A DNA stretch of 11,052 nucleotides from Clostridium sp. CAG:609 (GTDB taxonomy: Bacteria; Bacillota_I; Bacilli_A; RF39; UBA660), in NCBI GenBank assembly GCA_000438075.1, contig FR903534.1, positions 1 through 11,052 of the forward strand, written 5' to 3'. The translations under genes and the position numbers were made by a program. Position 1 is the stretch's first letter. The number at the start of each line of letters is the position of its first letter. The notes below the pieces were generated by a model that was given only the letters and a program-made list of their open reading frames with translations, made no database searches and was not told where the DNA came from. Positions 1-5,439 of this stretch are shown piece by piece.

Positions 1-722
1 GCATCATGATAATATATTCCATTTTCTCCTTGGGTTCCTGTGTAAAGATTTGTAATATATGATGCTAAAGAATTAACCATTGATTCTTTTTGTATCATAA
101 CCTTTGCACTTAATCCACTTGTTGTATTTTCTGTTTGATTTCCTTCATAGTTTACAAATGTAAGCTTTAGTGTATATTGTTCTTCTTTACTTGGTGTTGC
201 TGTTATTGTTTTCTTATTTGCTATAGTTATTAAACCATTTGTTGTTGTAACATCAAAACCTGATATACTTTTGTTTTCTCTATCTTGAACTACTTTATGA
301 GTTAGTCCTGGTAATTCCGTTACTTCATTTCCATCTGGTCCTGTAACTGTTAATATAAGTTCGGGTTTGTCTTCACCTAATGTATATTTGAATGTATTAT
401 TTTCTATATTAAAATATACATAATAGTTATCTGTTGCTTCATTTGTTTTATTATTTGCAACTAATGTTGCTTTTGCAAATGTTTCTCCAGATAAGCTTCC
501 CTTTTCTTGACCAAATGTTGTTTGATCTGCATATAAGCTTATAGCATTACCTGTTTCAAAAGTTAACATATCTGTTGTATATGTTGTAACATTAACATCT
601 GCATTAGATGCAGAGCCATATTGATTTTGAAAATACGCATATGTTGCACCAACTACTAAAGCAATTAATGTAACTACTGCTACTATACTTAATACTATTG
701 CATTCTTTTTATTCTTATCCAT
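1..722 (-). CDS. Exported SipW-type (TasA/camelysin-like) surface protein, C-terminus outside window
   Basis: Open from an ATG at 722 to the window edge, giving 240 visible residues. The N-terminus has lysines (MDKNKKN), then a hydrophobic stretch at about residues 8-27, then VGATYAYF. This resembles the signal regions of SipW-processed proteins such as TasA and camelysin, which carry a GTYAYFSD-like motif. The rest is rich in Thr, Asn and Gly with short alternating strands and no visible catalytic motif, as expected for a secreted beta-rich surface or matrix protein. The start is fixed by GAAGGAGTG (729-737), about 6 nt upstream. The function is inferred from the signal type only, and no SipW peptidase gene is visible here. 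It could also be a generic N-terminally anchored adhesin-like protein. The downstream end is missing because of the window cut, not a lesion. Confidence 0.75.
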   Translation of the reverse strand, partial: MDKNKKNAIVLSIVAVVTLIALVVGATYAYFQNQYGSASNADVNVTTYTTDMLTFETGNAISLYADQTTFGQEKGSLSGETFAKATLVANNKTNEATDNYYVYFNIENNTFKYTLGEDKPELILTVTGPDGNEVTELPGLTHKVVQDRENKSISGFDVTTTNGLITIANKKTITATPSKEEQYTLKLTFVNYEGNQTENTTSGLSAKVMIQKESMVNSLASYITNLYTGTQGENGIYYHD

Positions 723-790
723 CTTTTTCACTCCTTCTTTCTAAAAAACAATAGTTATTGCCACATAAAATAATATCTCTATGCTATAAA

Positions 791-800
791 AATATAATAC
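791..800 (-). promoter_or_regulatory. Possible extended -10 promoter for the surface-protein gene
   Basis: Reading the minus strand, TGGTATTAT (TG-n-TATTAT) lies about 70 nt upstream of the ATG at 722. The position 17 bp further up offers only a poor -35 and falls inside the inverted repeat at 808-849. An extended -10 could compensate. Tentative. Confidence 0.35.
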
Positions 801-807
801 CATAAAT

Positions 808-849
808 AAATTTAAAAGAAAAGTCCTTTTGAACTTTTCTTTTAAGTTT
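808..849 (-). terminator. AT-rich 17-bp inverted repeat, probable terminator of the upstream small-gene unit
   Basis: Arms 808-824 and 833-849 pair over 17 positions, with one G.U wobble and an 8-nt loop. It lies after the last stop of the small-gene unit (896) and before the promoter region of the surface-protein gene, the place where a terminator is expected. The stem is almost all A/T and no clean uridine run follows, so termination efficiency is uncertain. It also overlaps the place where a -35 for the next gene would sit. Confidence 0.45.
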
Positions 850-895
850 ACATATTTTTTATTAATTCCCACCATTAATATAAAACTTACTTTTA

Positions 896-1152
896 TTATT
901 CAATTACAACATAATCATTAATCTTATCATTATCAAAATACTAAACTACTAATTTTTCTTCTTCATCTCTAATATAAAAATCATTACCTATTTTTATATT
1001 AATATTATCAAGTGTAGTAATATTTTCTATACCAAGTGCATATTTCTCTTCTTTGTTATTATTATCGCCAATAATGACACATACAAGCACACCACACCAT
1101 ACAACAAATAAAACTAAAAACTAATTAAGAATCTCTTTTTATTCTTTTTTAT
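896..1152 (-). pseudogene. Decayed small membrane-anchored protein gene
   Basis: A gene-like reading can be reconstructed with three lesions. The expected start, right behind the preceding stop and 10 nt after a GGGG ribosome site, is ATA (1150-1152) instead of ATG. The frame then reads KKNKKRFLISF and hits TAG. Restoring one T in the T run at 1116-1120 opens FLVLFVVWCGVLVCVIIG, a clear transmembrane helix. It continues with an acidic outside domain (starting GDNNNKEEKYALG) to a premature TAG at 941-943. Beyond it, in the same frame, YFDNDKINDYVVIE runs to a TAA at 896-898. The total would be about 85 residues: basic N-terminus, one helix, acidic exterior. I do not recognise the family. An assembly error could explain one lesion but not easily all three. 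Confidence 0.6.
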
Positions 1153-1153
1153 A

Positions 1154-1381
1154 TTATTTATTCCCCATATAATATAATCTTTCATTTAAATTATTTGCAA
1201 CAAAATCTATTTCATCATATTCTTCATCTAAAATATCTGCATCATCTAAATACCTATCTATAAGAAGTAATACTTCTGCTATTGTTTTACACTTTGCAAC
1301 ATCAATATTACATTTATCTAACACACTAATCTCATAATCATTTATTACAATGTTATCTCCATATTTTTTTAATTCATCCAT
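1154..1381 (-). CDS. Hypothetical small acidic protein (75 aa)
   Basis: I do not recognise this family. It is a soluble protein rich in Asp, Glu, Ile and Leu, predicted mostly helical, with no signal peptide or membrane segment. It has two cysteines in the stretch KCNIDVAKCK and a strongly acidic segment DRYLDDADILDEEYDEIDF. The ATG at 1381 is preferred over the in-frame GTG at 1390 because GAGTG (1388-1392) lies 6 nt before the ATG and overlaps the GTG. It is driven by a good promoter at 1406-1434 and is followed at once by the decayed gene ending at 896, so the two once formed a unit. Its position below a repeat array suggests specific regulation, but no role can be assigned. Confidence 0.65.
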   Translation of the reverse strand: MDELKKYGDNIVINDYEISVLDKCNIDVAKCKTIAEVLLLIDRYLDDADILDEEYDEIDFVANNLNERLYYMGNK

Positions 1382-1405
1382 TATATTCACTCATTTCTAA
1401 ACAGA

Positions 1406-1434
1406 ATTTTAGCATTAGTTAATGTAAAAATCAA
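1406..1434 (-). promoter_or_regulatory. Sigma-A type promoter for the 75-aa gene
   Basis: On the minus strand, TTGATT (1429-1434) and TAAAAT (1406-1411) are separated by exactly 17 bp, and TGC forms an extended -10. The -35 box begins 4 bp from the edge of the 23-bp repeat array. Transcription should start near 1399 and leave a leader of roughly 18 nt. Confidence 0.7.
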
Positions 1435-1438
1435 TACA

Positions 1439-1524
1439 ATTCGGTTATTTGTAGGCTTTTTATTCGGTTATTTGTAGTTTTTTTATTCGGTTATTTGTAG
1501 ATTTTTTATTCGGTTATTTGTGAG
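1439..1524. repeat. Four 23-bp direct repeats upstream of a promoter
   Basis: The 14-16 bp core ATTCGGTTATTTGTAG recurs starting at 1439, 1462, 1485 and 1508, at an exact period of 23 bp. A variable T-rich linker fills the rest of each unit. The first three cores are identical and the fourth ends TTTGTGAG. The array lies between the Hsp20 terminator and the -35 of the downstream gene. It could be an array of regulator-binding sites, phased A-tracts acting as an upstream activating region, or simply a minisatellite. Confidence 0.85.
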
Positions 1525-1533
1525 TTTTCCATC

Positions 1534-1557
1534 AAAAAAATGCACCGCTAAAGTGCA
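1534..1557 (-). terminator. Rho-independent terminator of the Hsp20 gene
   Basis: On the minus strand, a 6-bp stem (1552-1557 with 1541-1546, one G.U pair) with a 5-nt loop is followed directly by seven T (1534-1540). It begins 8 nt after the hsp20 stop codon and separates that gene from the repeat array. Confidence 0.8.
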
Positions 1558-1564
1558 ATTTAAA

Positions 1565-1942
1565 TTATTTAATTGTAATAAACTTTTTATTACGGTCTTC
1601 ATCAGCTTTTGAAACACTGATTGTTAAAATACCATCTTTAAATTCTGCTTCCATAGTATCTTCATCAATATCATCTAGATGAAAACTTCTTTCAAGTCTT
1701 CCATAAACTTTTCTTTCACGATGTAAATACTTCTTATTATCTTCATGTTTTTCATGATGTTCTGCTTTAACAACAATATTACCTTTATTACATTCTACTT
1801 TAATATCATTTTTATTATATCCTGGAACATCTAATTCAATAAATACCTTATTATCTTTTTCAAAGATATCACATCTCATTAACTTATTTTCTTTTTCTAA
1901 ATCACTTAACATATCATCAAAAAACATTCTACTTGGTAACAT
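1565..1942 (-). CDS. hsp20: Small heat-shock protein, Hsp20/alpha-crystallin family
   Basis: An ATP-independent cytoplasmic holdase that binds unfolding proteins during heat or other stress. The 125-residue length is typical. The alpha-crystallin domain spans about residues 24-112: it opens near KVFIELDVPGYNKNDIKVE (32-50), carries ERKVYGRLERSF (76-87) and closes with KDGILTISV (102-110). The C-terminal tail ends FITIK, giving the I-x-I motif that docks into neighbouring subunits. The N-terminal arm is short (SRMFFDDML). The ATG at 1942 is chosen over the in-frame ATG at 1951 because AGGAAG (1952-1957) is 9 nt from the former and abuts the latter. It is monocistronic, with its own promoter, CIRCE operator and terminator, so HrcA repression is expected. 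Confidence 0.95.
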   Translation of the reverse strand: MLPSRMFFDDMLSDLEKENKLMRCDIFEKDNKVFIELDVPGYNKNDIKVECNKGNIVVKAEHHEKHEDNKKYLHRERKVYGRLERSFHLDDIDEDTMEAEFKDGILTISVSKADEDRNKKFITIK

Positions 1943-1962
1943 AAATATCATCTTCCTTTCAT

Positions 1963-1994
1963 ATTTTCAAAATCTTTATTATTACTTTGAAAAT
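1963..1994 (-). promoter_or_regulatory. Leader hairpin next to the hsp20 ribosome site
   Basis: The arms ATTTTCAAA and TTTGAAAAT (1986-1994 and 1963-1971) pair over 9 bp around a 14-nt loop in the hsp20 leader, ending 6 nt before AGGAAG. A second hairpin (2004-2009 with 2015-2020) lies just upstream. The leader, about 78 nt, is long for this genome. The low-stability stems could melt on heating, but the ribosome site itself is not visibly base-paired in either hairpin. Confidence 0.4.
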
Positions 1995-2027
1995 GTTTTT
2001 CTATTGATGTTTTCCATCAACAATAAC

Positions 2028-2056
2028 AATATACCACTTTTATTAGCACTTGTCAA
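2028..2056 (-). promoter_or_regulatory. hsp20 promoter
   Basis: TTGACA (2051-2056) and TATATT (2028-2033) are separated by 17 bp on the minus strand, a near-perfect housekeeping promoter. The -35 lies inside the spacer and proximal arm of the CIRCE element, so a bound repressor would occlude RNA polymerase. Confidence 0.85.
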
Positions 2057-2069
2057 TAGCAAGTGCTAA
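2043..2069 (-). promoter_or_regulatory. CIRCE operator (HrcA-binding site)
   Basis: TTAGCACTT (2043-2051), a 9-nt spacer and AAGTGCTAA (2061-2069) form a perfect inverted repeat with the 9-9-9 layout of CIRCE. The usual arm is TTAGCACTC; here the innermost base is T, matched by A in the other arm, so symmetry is kept. It overlaps the -35 of the hsp20 promoter. Confidence 0.93.
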
Positions 2070-2087
2070 CTTTTACAAAATTTTATA

Positions 2088-2924
2088 TTATCTTTTGTAA
2101 ATCAAAAACTCAACCATACAAATATGTAATCTATTAACTCTTATTTTTTCCATCAAATGATATTCCCATAATATTAAATCAGTTAAATTAACACCATCAT
2201 CCACTAAAACTTCAATTGAAATCTTATAAAAATTCTTAACATTTACTAAATTACTATTCGAGTAATATATTCCATCACCTTCATTAATAATTTTTTCAAC
2301 TGCCTTTATTATCTTTTTATTTTGATCATTTTGACCATTCAACATAACAAATGCATTTAACATTACATTAACACTTTTTAACATAATCATTAAACTTAAA
2401 TAAAGTGACCCAAACATATCAAAAACTGGAATAAAAGAACTAATTGCAATAAATATAATTGAAACTAAACTTAAATAAAAATCATATGCTGTATAATGAG
2501 CCATATCCATAAGCATTTCACTTTGAATATCTTTTGCATTTTTAAATAAATTACGAGCAAACATTACTAAAGATACAAGAACTATTAAAATAATAAATAA
2601 TATTTTCAAATCAGTTCTAACATAATTTAAACTAAAAGATTTAATAAATACAAATAAACCAAGGAACAAAATAATTAATCCATAAAACACTAAACTTAAA
2701 AGTGGCCACTTTCCATATCCAAAAGCTTCAGTTCTACTAGCTCTTCTTCCTCTTGCAACAGAACCAGAATATGCCAAAAAATCCTGAGACATGTTACATA
2801 ATGTATAATACCCACTAACCATCAAAGTATACGAATTAAATACCATTCCTGCATAAATTTTTAAAAACGTTACTAAAGAATTAATTATAATTCCAAATAC
2901 TGTTAATCTTCTTTCCCTTTTCAT
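2088..2924 (-). CDS. Cation-diffusion-facilitator-like membrane protein with degenerate metal site
   Basis: A 278-residue protein with the CDF layout: six hydrophobic segments (about residues 9-28, 32-53, 74-94, 108-123, 149-168, 172-192) and a cytoplasmic C-terminal domain of about 80 residues. FGYGK (68-72) matches the conserved FGYGR/K after the TM2 loop of CDF exporters. The expected TM2 ligands (D-x-x-H/D-x-x-x-D) fall on Ser37, Tyr40 and Asn44 in a gapless alignment by eye. In TM5, Asp140 and His143 remain but the last ligand position is Tyr147. Zn/Mn export is therefore doubtful. The ATG at 2924 is chosen because AGAGG overlaps the nitroreductase stop 4 nt upstream; an in-frame TTG at 2942 would overlap that gene. 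It is probably co-transcribed with the nitroreductase. Confidence 0.75.
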   Translation of the reverse strand: MKRERRLTVFGIIINSLVTFLKIYAGMVFNSYTLMVSGYYTLCNMSQDFLAYSGSVARGRRASRTEAFGYGKWPLLSLVFYGLIILFLGLFVFIKSFSLNYVRTDLKILFIILIVLVSLVMFARNLFKNAKDIQSEMLMDMAHYTAYDFYLSLVSIIFIAISSFIPVFDMFGSLYLSLMIMLKSVNVMLNAFVMLNGQNDQNKKIIKAVEKIINEGDGIYYSNSNLVNVKNFYKISIEVLVDDGVNLTDLILWEYHLMEKIRVNRLHICMVEFLIYKR

Positions 2925-2931
2925 AATACCT

Positions 2932-3456
2932 CTATTTATCAAATATAATATAATCTTCTTTTCTTGGGAATGCCGGAGGCAATATCATATCTCTATAACC
3001 TAACACAACATTACCAATACCTTCATAATTATCATCTAACCCCCATTTTTTCATAAGTTTTTTACCAAACTCAGTTTCAAATGTTTCTTTAGCACGATGA
3101 ACCCAACAACTATCAACACCTAAACTAAATGCTGCATTAATAATATTTGATATAACTGCAGAACCATCATTAATATATGTACCAATATTTTTATCAGCAA
3201 AAACTATAATTAAAGTTGGTGCATTATAAAACGGATTAAGACCTACCTTATTAACAAAACTTCCATTAACTTTAGCAATTTCCTCAATCAATTCTCTATT
3301 TTGAACAACAACAATTTTAGCACTTTGTTTATTTTTACCACTTGGTGCATATGTACCACATTTTAATATTTCATCTAAAATTTCTTTAGGTACTGGTGTA
3401 TCTTTAAACTTTCTAATACTTCTTCTTGAACATAAAATATTTGTTACTTCATTCAT
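2932..3456 (-). CDS. Nitroreductase family FMN oxidoreductase
   Basis: A 174-residue flavoprotein of the compact nitroreductase fold, which reduces nitro, quinone or related substrates with NAD(P)H and works as a dimer. The N-terminal RRSIRKF (11-17) supplies the FMN-phosphate arginines, APSGKNKQ (37-44) is the usual second FMN motif, and the helix DGSAVISNIINAAFSLGVDS (97-116) matches the buried dimer helix. GNVVLGY (148-154) closes the fold. The physiological substrate cannot be told from sequence. ATG 3456 is chosen over ATG 3465, since AGGAG lies 9 nt before the former and abuts the latter. The stop is 7 nt from the next gene's ATG, indicating a two-gene unit. It is divergent from tRNA-His. 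Confidence 0.93.
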   Translation of the reverse strand: MNEVTNILCSRRSIRKFKDTPVPKEILDEILKCGTYAPSGKNKQSAKIVVVQNRELIEEIAKVNGSFVNKVGLNPFYNAPTLIIVFADKNIGTYINDGSAVISNIINAAFSLGVDSCWVHRAKETFETEFGKKLMKKWGLDDNYEGIGNVVLGYRDMILPPAFPRKEDYIIFDK

Positions 3457-3505
3457 TAAAATCATCTCCTAATATAATAATATCACAAAAATTGCGTTTA
3501 GGGTA

Positions 3506-3534
3506 TTGATTTTTTTAATTTTTTTTGGTAATAT
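3506..3534 (+). promoter_or_regulatory. Promoter of tRNA-His
   Basis: TTGATT (3506-3511) and TAATAT (3529-3534) are separated by 17 bp, with TGG just before the -10. The tRNA starts 17 nt beyond the -10. Confidence 0.75.
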
Positions 3535-3551
3535 AAGAAATACCAAGACAT

Positions 3552-3628
3552 GGTGCAATTGGTGAAGTGGTTAACACGCCGGATTGTGGCTCCGGTATGC
3601 AAGGGTTCGATTCCCTTATTGTGCCCCA
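3552..3628 (+). tRNA. tRNA-His (GUG)
   Basis: A full cloverleaf with encoded CCA. The anticodon stem CCGGA/TCCGG encloses loop TTGTGGC, with anticodon GTG at 3586-3588. The extra 5' G (3552) facing C73 is the histidine identity element. The acceptor stem includes two G.U pairs. T arm AGGG-TTCGATT-CCCT fits. It is a single transcription unit with its own promoter and terminator. Confidence 0.97.
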
Positions 3629-3640
3629 TTTGGAATATTA

Positions 3641-3674
3641 AAACAAGCAAGATTAATTTCTTACTTGTTTTTTT
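3641..3674. terminator. Terminator between tRNA-His and the convergent GGDEF gene
   Basis: AAACAAG-c-AAGA (3641-3652) pairs with TCTT-a-CTTGTTT (3659-3670) around a 6-nt loop, with one mismatch. Seven or more T follow on the plus strand, so it terminates tRNA-His well. The minus strand has only four T after the stem, so it can serve the GGDEF gene less efficiently. Confidence 0.8.
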
Positions 3675-3691
3675 ATATAAATAAAGTAAAA

Positions 3692-4531
3692 TTAATTTCT
3701 ACTTGATTCGTTATTATTTCCAACATAATGTACTTCATATTTATTAATATATTCTTCCGGATGTAACCTTCTATATTCTTCCTTTTTTTCTTTCATCTTT
3801 ATACTTGCTTCATTTACCATTTGTTTTAAATTTATAACTTCATCTTGATACATTGCTCCCACAGATACCGTATATGAAGTTTTACTAATTAATGATGTTG
3901 CCATATCTAACTTAGTTAAAAATAAATATTCACTAATATTTTCAACTATAATAACAAGTTCATCCCCACCAATACGATATATATCACAATATCTAAAATA
4001 TTGTTTTAAACAATCAGCTACAGTTTTTAATAAATTATCACCAGATTCATGACCATACATATTATTAACAACACCTAAACCATTAGCATCAACAAATGCA
4101 ACACCACACATTCTATGCATTTTTTCTTCACTTAATACTTCATCATAAGCACTTCTATTATATACTTGTAATAAACTATCTATATTCTTTTCTTTTTTTA
4201 GTTTATCCACCAAGATCATATTTTTAAATATATTATTTAATATAGTACCTAGAAAAGCTTCAAACATTTCTTTATCTTGAAACTTTCTTTTTGGATTTTT
4301 TACAACTATCTTTGTATTTACGACATCAACACGAAATACCATATCATTTTCATCTTCATTAATATTTAACTTAACTACTGGATCTCCTTTTCTTTTAAAG
4401 TTATCTGTTACAACTTCATCAGCTTCACAAAAATCTTTGATTAACTTAAAGATATTTTCAAAATAACTAGCATCATAATTTCTATTAATAGTCATATTAC
4501 TAAGTGAAATTAAAAAATATTGTTCATTCAT
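3692..4531 (-). CDS. GGDEF-domain protein, probable diguanylate cyclase
   Basis: A 279-residue soluble protein. The C-terminal GGDEF domain (about 120-255) carries the metal-binding stretch FVDANGLGVVNNMYGHESGD (146-165) and the signature YRIGGDEL (185-192). GGDEL is a tolerated variant of GGDEF, so making cyclic di-GMP from two GTP is plausible. RYCD (180-183) looks like an inhibitory RxxD site but sits one residue nearer the signature than usual. The N-terminal 110 residues show no membrane helix and may be a sensory domain of PAS or GAF type, which I cannot name. The ATG at 4531 follows AGGTG by 6 nt; an in-frame GTG at 4540 lies inside that ribosome site. The gene is monocistronic and converges on tRNA-His. 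No EAL or PilZ partner is in the window. Confidence 0.88.
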   Translation of the reverse strand: MNEQYFLISLSNMTINRNYDASYFENIFKLIKDFCEADEVVTDNFKRKGDPVVKLNINEDENDMVFRVDVVNTKIVVKNPKRKFQDKEMFEAFLGTILNNIFKNMILVDKLKKEKNIDSLLQVYNRSAYDEVLSEEKMHRMCGVAFVDANGLGVVNNMYGHESGDNLLKTVADCLKQYFRYCDIYRIGGDELVIIVENISEYLFLTKLDMATSLISKTSYTVSVGAMYQDEVINLKQMVNEASIKMKEKKEEYRRLHPEEYINKYEVHYVGNNNESSRN

Positions 4532-4550
4532 TTTCTTCACCTACGCCTAG

Positions 4551-4579
4551 ATTATATAATAAAATATAGAAAAAAACAA
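4551..4579 (-). promoter_or_regulatory. Promoter of the GGDEF gene
   Basis: TTGTTT (4574-4579) and consensus TATAAT (4551-4556) are separated by 17 bp on the minus strand. The -35 is made from the terminator T-run of the preceding operon, so the two signals share bases. Confidence 0.65.
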
Positions 4580-4602
4580 GCAAAATATATATCACTTGTT
4601 TT
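4571..4602 (-). terminator. Terminator of the four-gene operon
   Basis: AAAACAAG (4602-4595) pairs with CTTGTTTT (4580-4573) over 8 bp with a 14-nt loop, followed by further T. The 5' arm is made from the last sense codons of the ASCH gene and its TGA stop (4592-4594) lies in the loop. Confidence 0.8.
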
Positions 4603-5437
4603 CCACCCATTTAAAATATTCACTTAAATTAATGCCACTCTTTGGTTTACTATAACTTTTTAATAATATCTTATCTTTATCTAAAATATTATATTCATTC
4701 ATAAATTTATTTTTAACATCATTTAATAATTCATCTAAAGAGTTATATTCATAAATACCCCGATACTTTTCCCACGCATGTTCAAACCAAATATATTTAT
4801 CATCTTCTTTTACTACCAAAAATGTATGACTTTGTAAAAACTCTCCATAATAACAAATAAAATACGATGTAATATCTCTATTATATAAATAATGTCTTTC
4901 TAATTCAACTTGATCAAAACATACTCCTGTCTTAGTTTTTAACATATCTTTATAACTTTGTAAAACGTAATCATCATCAAATGTATCAAAACTATAACAT
5001 ACATTACCTGCATTATTCATATAACCATATTTAATATCACTTAAAAGATTCATTACTTCTTCTAAACTATAATAATTCCATAAACCCAAGTTACCTTTTG
5101 CTTTAATTGGTGTTATAACTTCGACACTGTCTAATTTCCATGCATATCTTCCTGGCTTATAATAACCACTTTTATATTCCCAAGGATTTTTCTTTACTTC
5201 ATTAATAAACTCATCATCCATACAAATTGAATCTACTAAATTAGCTTTACAAATAATATAACCAGGTAAAACTTTATCTACCATTTTCCATAATTCATTA
5301 CATGTTTCATTTTTTCCTAAACTTGCATGAATAAAAATTTCTCCACGATACTTAGTATCATAACTTCTTGTTTCATAATGCTTAACCTTATTTTTTATTA
5401 AACTTGCATATGGTTCTTTAATACTTAATGTCTTCAT
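4592..5437 (-). CDS. ASCH domain fused to a transglutaminase-like domain
   Basis: 281 residues in two parts. Residues 1-122 look like an ASCH (PUA-like) domain: LSIKEPYASLIKNKVKHYETRS is the opening strand and helix with the conserved K-x-x-E-x-R, and RGEIFIHAS (31-39) is the typical RG-x-x-x-I-H-A strand. ASCH domains bind RNA or modified nucleosides. Residues 125-275 resemble a small transglutaminase/papain-like fold: GVCFDQVELERHYL (171-184) with candidate nucleophile Cys173, then SHTFLVV (203-209) with His204, then YIWFEHAW (215-222) with Glu219 as third residue. The joint function is unknown. The gene starts 2 nt after the AAA+ gene stop, using a GGGG ribosome site inside that gene's end, so the two are translationally linked. 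Domain names are by pattern recognition, not search. Confidence 0.8.
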   Translation of the reverse strand: MKTLSIKEPYASLIKNKVKHYETRSYDTKYRGEIFIHASLGKNETCNELWKMVDKVLPGYIICKANLVDSICMDDEFINEVKKNPWEYKSGYYKPGRYAWKLDSVEVITPIKAKGNLGLWNYYSLEEVMNLLSDIKYGYMNNAGNVCYSFDTFDDDYVLQSYKDMLKTKTGVCFDQVELERHYLYNRDITSYFICYYGEFLQSHTFLVVKEDDKYIWFEHAWEKYRGIYEYNSLDELLNDVKNKFMNEYNILDKDKILLKSYSKPKSGINLSEYFKWVENK

Positions 5438-5439
5438 AT

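Noticed and set aside
1439..1524. CRISPR array or replication iterons as an explanation for the 23-bp repeats
   Set aside because: The spacers are 7-9 bp, T-rich and alike, too short for CRISPR, and there is no cas gene or replication initiator nearby.
2072..2101. 9-bp inverted repeat TTTACAAAA/TTTTGTAAA across the end of the CDF-like gene
   Set aside because: Perfect but all-weak pairs except one, and with no T-run on either side, so I do not call a terminator; it may be chance in AT-rich DNA.
3460..3500. Promoter for the nitroreductase gene
   Set aside because: TATTAT-like -10 candidates exist but none has a credible -35 at the right distance, so it is left out.
4592..4594. UGA read as Trp (alternative code)
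   Set aside because: This TGA lies in the loop of a clear terminator right at the natural end of the protein, and Trp is encoded by TGG throughout.
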